This document shows, piece after piece, positions 5,316 through 6,547 of a stretch of DNA of 6,547 nt. Origin of the DNA: CAYNWK01 sp964400875 (GTDB taxonomy: Bacteria > Chloroflexota > Anaerolineae > Anaerolineales > UBA4823); assembly GCA_964400875.1 (NCBI GenBank), contig CAYNWK010000220.1, positions 1 to 6,547 of the forward strand. Reading direction: 5' to 3'. Below the pieces are notes generated by a model that had not been told where the DNA came from, did not search any database, and worked only from the letters and a program-made list of their open reading frames with translations. Position 1 is the stretch's first letter; every line of letters starts with the position of its first letter. A program made the translations under genes and the position numbers.

Positions 5316-6547
5316 ATGGCCTCTTCCTACGTTGCCTTGCGCGCCGACCCCGCGCGCCTGAAAGCTGACTTCGACGCCCTGGCGGCCATCGGCGCTACTG
5401 GGGACGGCGGGGTCCACCGCCCGACCTTCAGCGATGCGCACCTGGCCGCGCGCCGGTGGTTCAGGGAGCGGATTGAATCTGCCGGCCTGGAGTTCCACGT
5501 GGACGGCGCCGGCAACCATTCCGCCCTGCTGCGCTGCGGCCCTCCAGGTGCCGCCCGCCTGCTGCTCGGCTCCCATCTGGACTCCGTGCCCCACGGCGGG
5601 CGTTTCGACGGCGCGCTGGGCTTGCTGGCCGCGCTGGAGGCCTTGCGCGTCGTCCAGGAGCACGAGCTTTCCTTGCCCGTGGACCTGGAGACCATCGATT
5701 TCACCGACGAGGAGGGCACCCTGGTCGGGCTGCTGGGCAGCGCCGCGCTGGCCGGCAAGCTCGCGCCGGAGGACCTGGTCAACCCGCGCGGCGGCCGGGA
5801 GGCGCTCCTCGCCGGGTTAGCCCGCGTGGGACTGAGCGAGGCCGATCTGCTGGAGGCGCGCCGCGATCCGGATGCGCTCGCCGGTTACCTGGAGCTGCAC
5901 ATCGAGCAAGGCCCGCGCCTGCTCGACGCCGGAATCCAGATCGGCGTGGTCACCGGTATTGTCGGTATCGCCTCCTACACCCTGTCTTTCCTCGGGCGCG
6001 CCGATCACGCCGGCACCACCCCCATGGCGGCCCGCCTGGACGCGGCCCAGGGCGCCAGCGCTTTCACCCTGGCCGCCCGCCGGCTGGTCATCGAAGAGTT
6101 CCCCGGCTGCGTCGCCAACGTCGGGGCCATGCGCTTCAGCCCGGGCGCCTTCAACATCGTGCCGCAGCGCGTCGATCTCTCCCTGGAGTTCCGCGCCCCT
6201 GGCGCTGCAGCTTTCGAACGCCTGGAGGAGGCTCTTCTGTCCCAGGCCCGGGAGTCCGCCGAGGACTTCGGCCTGGGACTGGAGTCCGAATTCTTAGGGA
6301 GGCACGCCCCCGCGCCGATGAGCCCCCTGGCTCGCCAGGCCATCTCCGAAGCGGCGGACGCGCTGGGCTTGAGTCACATCGACCTGCCCTCCGGCGCCGG
6401 GCACGACCCCCAGTCCTTGGCCGGCTTGTGCCCCGTGGGCATGCTTTTCGTGCCCTCGCAGGGCGGCGCCAGCCACTCTCCCCGCGAGCTCACCCTCTGG
6501 GAGGACTGCCTCAACGGCGCGAACGTCCTGCTCCAGGCCGCCCTGCG
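5316..6547 (+). CDS. M20 family Zn-dependent hydrolase (allantoate amidohydrolase / N-carbamoyl-L-amino-acid hydrolase type), 3' end cut by the window
   Basis: The frame is open for 410 codons to the window edge with no stop. The family is about 400-420 residues, so only a short tail should be missing. It resembles AllC, HyuC and beta-ureidopropionase-like enzymes, which hydrolyse N-carbamoyl groups to the amine, CO2 and ammonia using a dinuclear metal centre. Ligands by family pattern: H87 (GSHLDS), D98 (GGRFDG, bridging), E133 with catalytic E132 (TDEEGT), H195 (LHIEQGP) and H387 (SHSPRE). Each is offset by about five or six from the E. coli AllC residues as I recall them. The dimerisation/substrate domain carries RADHAGTTPM (228-237) with H231, then R240 and N280 (FNIVPQ). 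GAGHD (360-364) is also present. The usual EEGxRF is EEGTLV here. The gene follows the deacetylase by 29 nt and likely shares its transcript. The specific substrate (allantoate, N-carbamoyl amino acid or another N-acyl compound) is not resolved. Confidence 0.9.
   Translation, partial: MASSYVALRADPARLKADFDALAAIGATGDGGVHRPTFSDAHLAARRWFRERIESAGLEFHVDGAGNHSALLRCGPPGAARLLLGSHLDSVPHGGRFDGALGLLAALEALRVVQEHELSLPVDLETIDFTDEEGTLVGLLGSAALAGKLAPEDLVNPRGGREALLAGLARVGLSEADLLEARRDPDALAGYLELHIEQGPRLLDAGIQIGVVTGIVGIASYTLSFLGRADHAGTTPMAARLDAAQGASAFTLAARRLVIEEFPGCVANVGAMRFSPGAFNIVPQRVDLSLEFRAPGAAAFERLEEALLSQARESAEDFGLGLESEFLGRHAPAPMSPLARQAISEAADALGLSHIDLPSGAGHDPQSLAGLCPVGMLFVPSQGGASHSPRELTLWEDCLNGANVLLQAAL

Noticed and set aside
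5223..5820. Several minus- and plus-strand frames of 128-151 codons over the M20 gene
   Set aside because: They overlap the frame starting at 5316 that contains all M20 metal ligands and runs open to the window end; their products are compositionally biased shadows.

Overview
The window is a GC-rich stretch of bacterial chromosome holding three complete genes and one gene cut by the right edge, all on the + strand. An AT-richer, gene-free leader occupies the first 159 bases. The gene set suggests a Chloroflexota (Anaerolineae-like) bacterium: a zinc-ribbon/class III cyclase/STAND ATPase/TPR giant, a DinB-family protein, a PIG-L/LmbE deacetylase and an M20 carbamoylase-type hydrolase, all with high-GC codon use. 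This placement comes from family resemblance only; no RNA gene or marker is present to confirm it.

Layout: 1-159 looks like a divergent intergenic region. It carries two inverted copies of a TACAATAAG..TTCG element facing outwards, a near-perfect 16-bp palindrome, a 7-bp direct repeat, and Shine-Dalgarno-like sequences on the minus strand next to the left edge. These suggest a divergent gene just outside the window. The 1228-codon signalling gene (160-3846) follows and appears to be leaderless: its ATG lies 7 nt after a -10-like hexamer, there is no ribosome binding site, and an in-frame stop excludes upstream starts. A perfect 7-bp hairpin spans its stop codon. A 62-bp spacer then leads to a tight three-gene group: DinB-like protein (3909-4424), PIG-L deacetylase (4426-5286, 1 nt after the previous stop) and M20 zinc amidohydrolase (5316 to beyond the window end, 29-nt gap).

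How the genes may work together: the large protein has the build of a soluble signal-integrating switch, with a zinc ribbon, a cyclase domain, a P-loop NTPase of the AfsR/MalT type and a long TPR sensor array. It has no DNA-binding domain at its C-terminus, and its cyclase site departs from the canonical substrate-selecting residues. The downstream trio are three candidate metal-dependent enzymes. DinB-family S-transferases and PIG-L enzymes are both known from low-molecular-weight thiol metabolism, so a thiol-conjugate processing cassette is a reasonable but unproven hypothesis. No mobile element, CRISPR array, tRNA or rRNA was seen.
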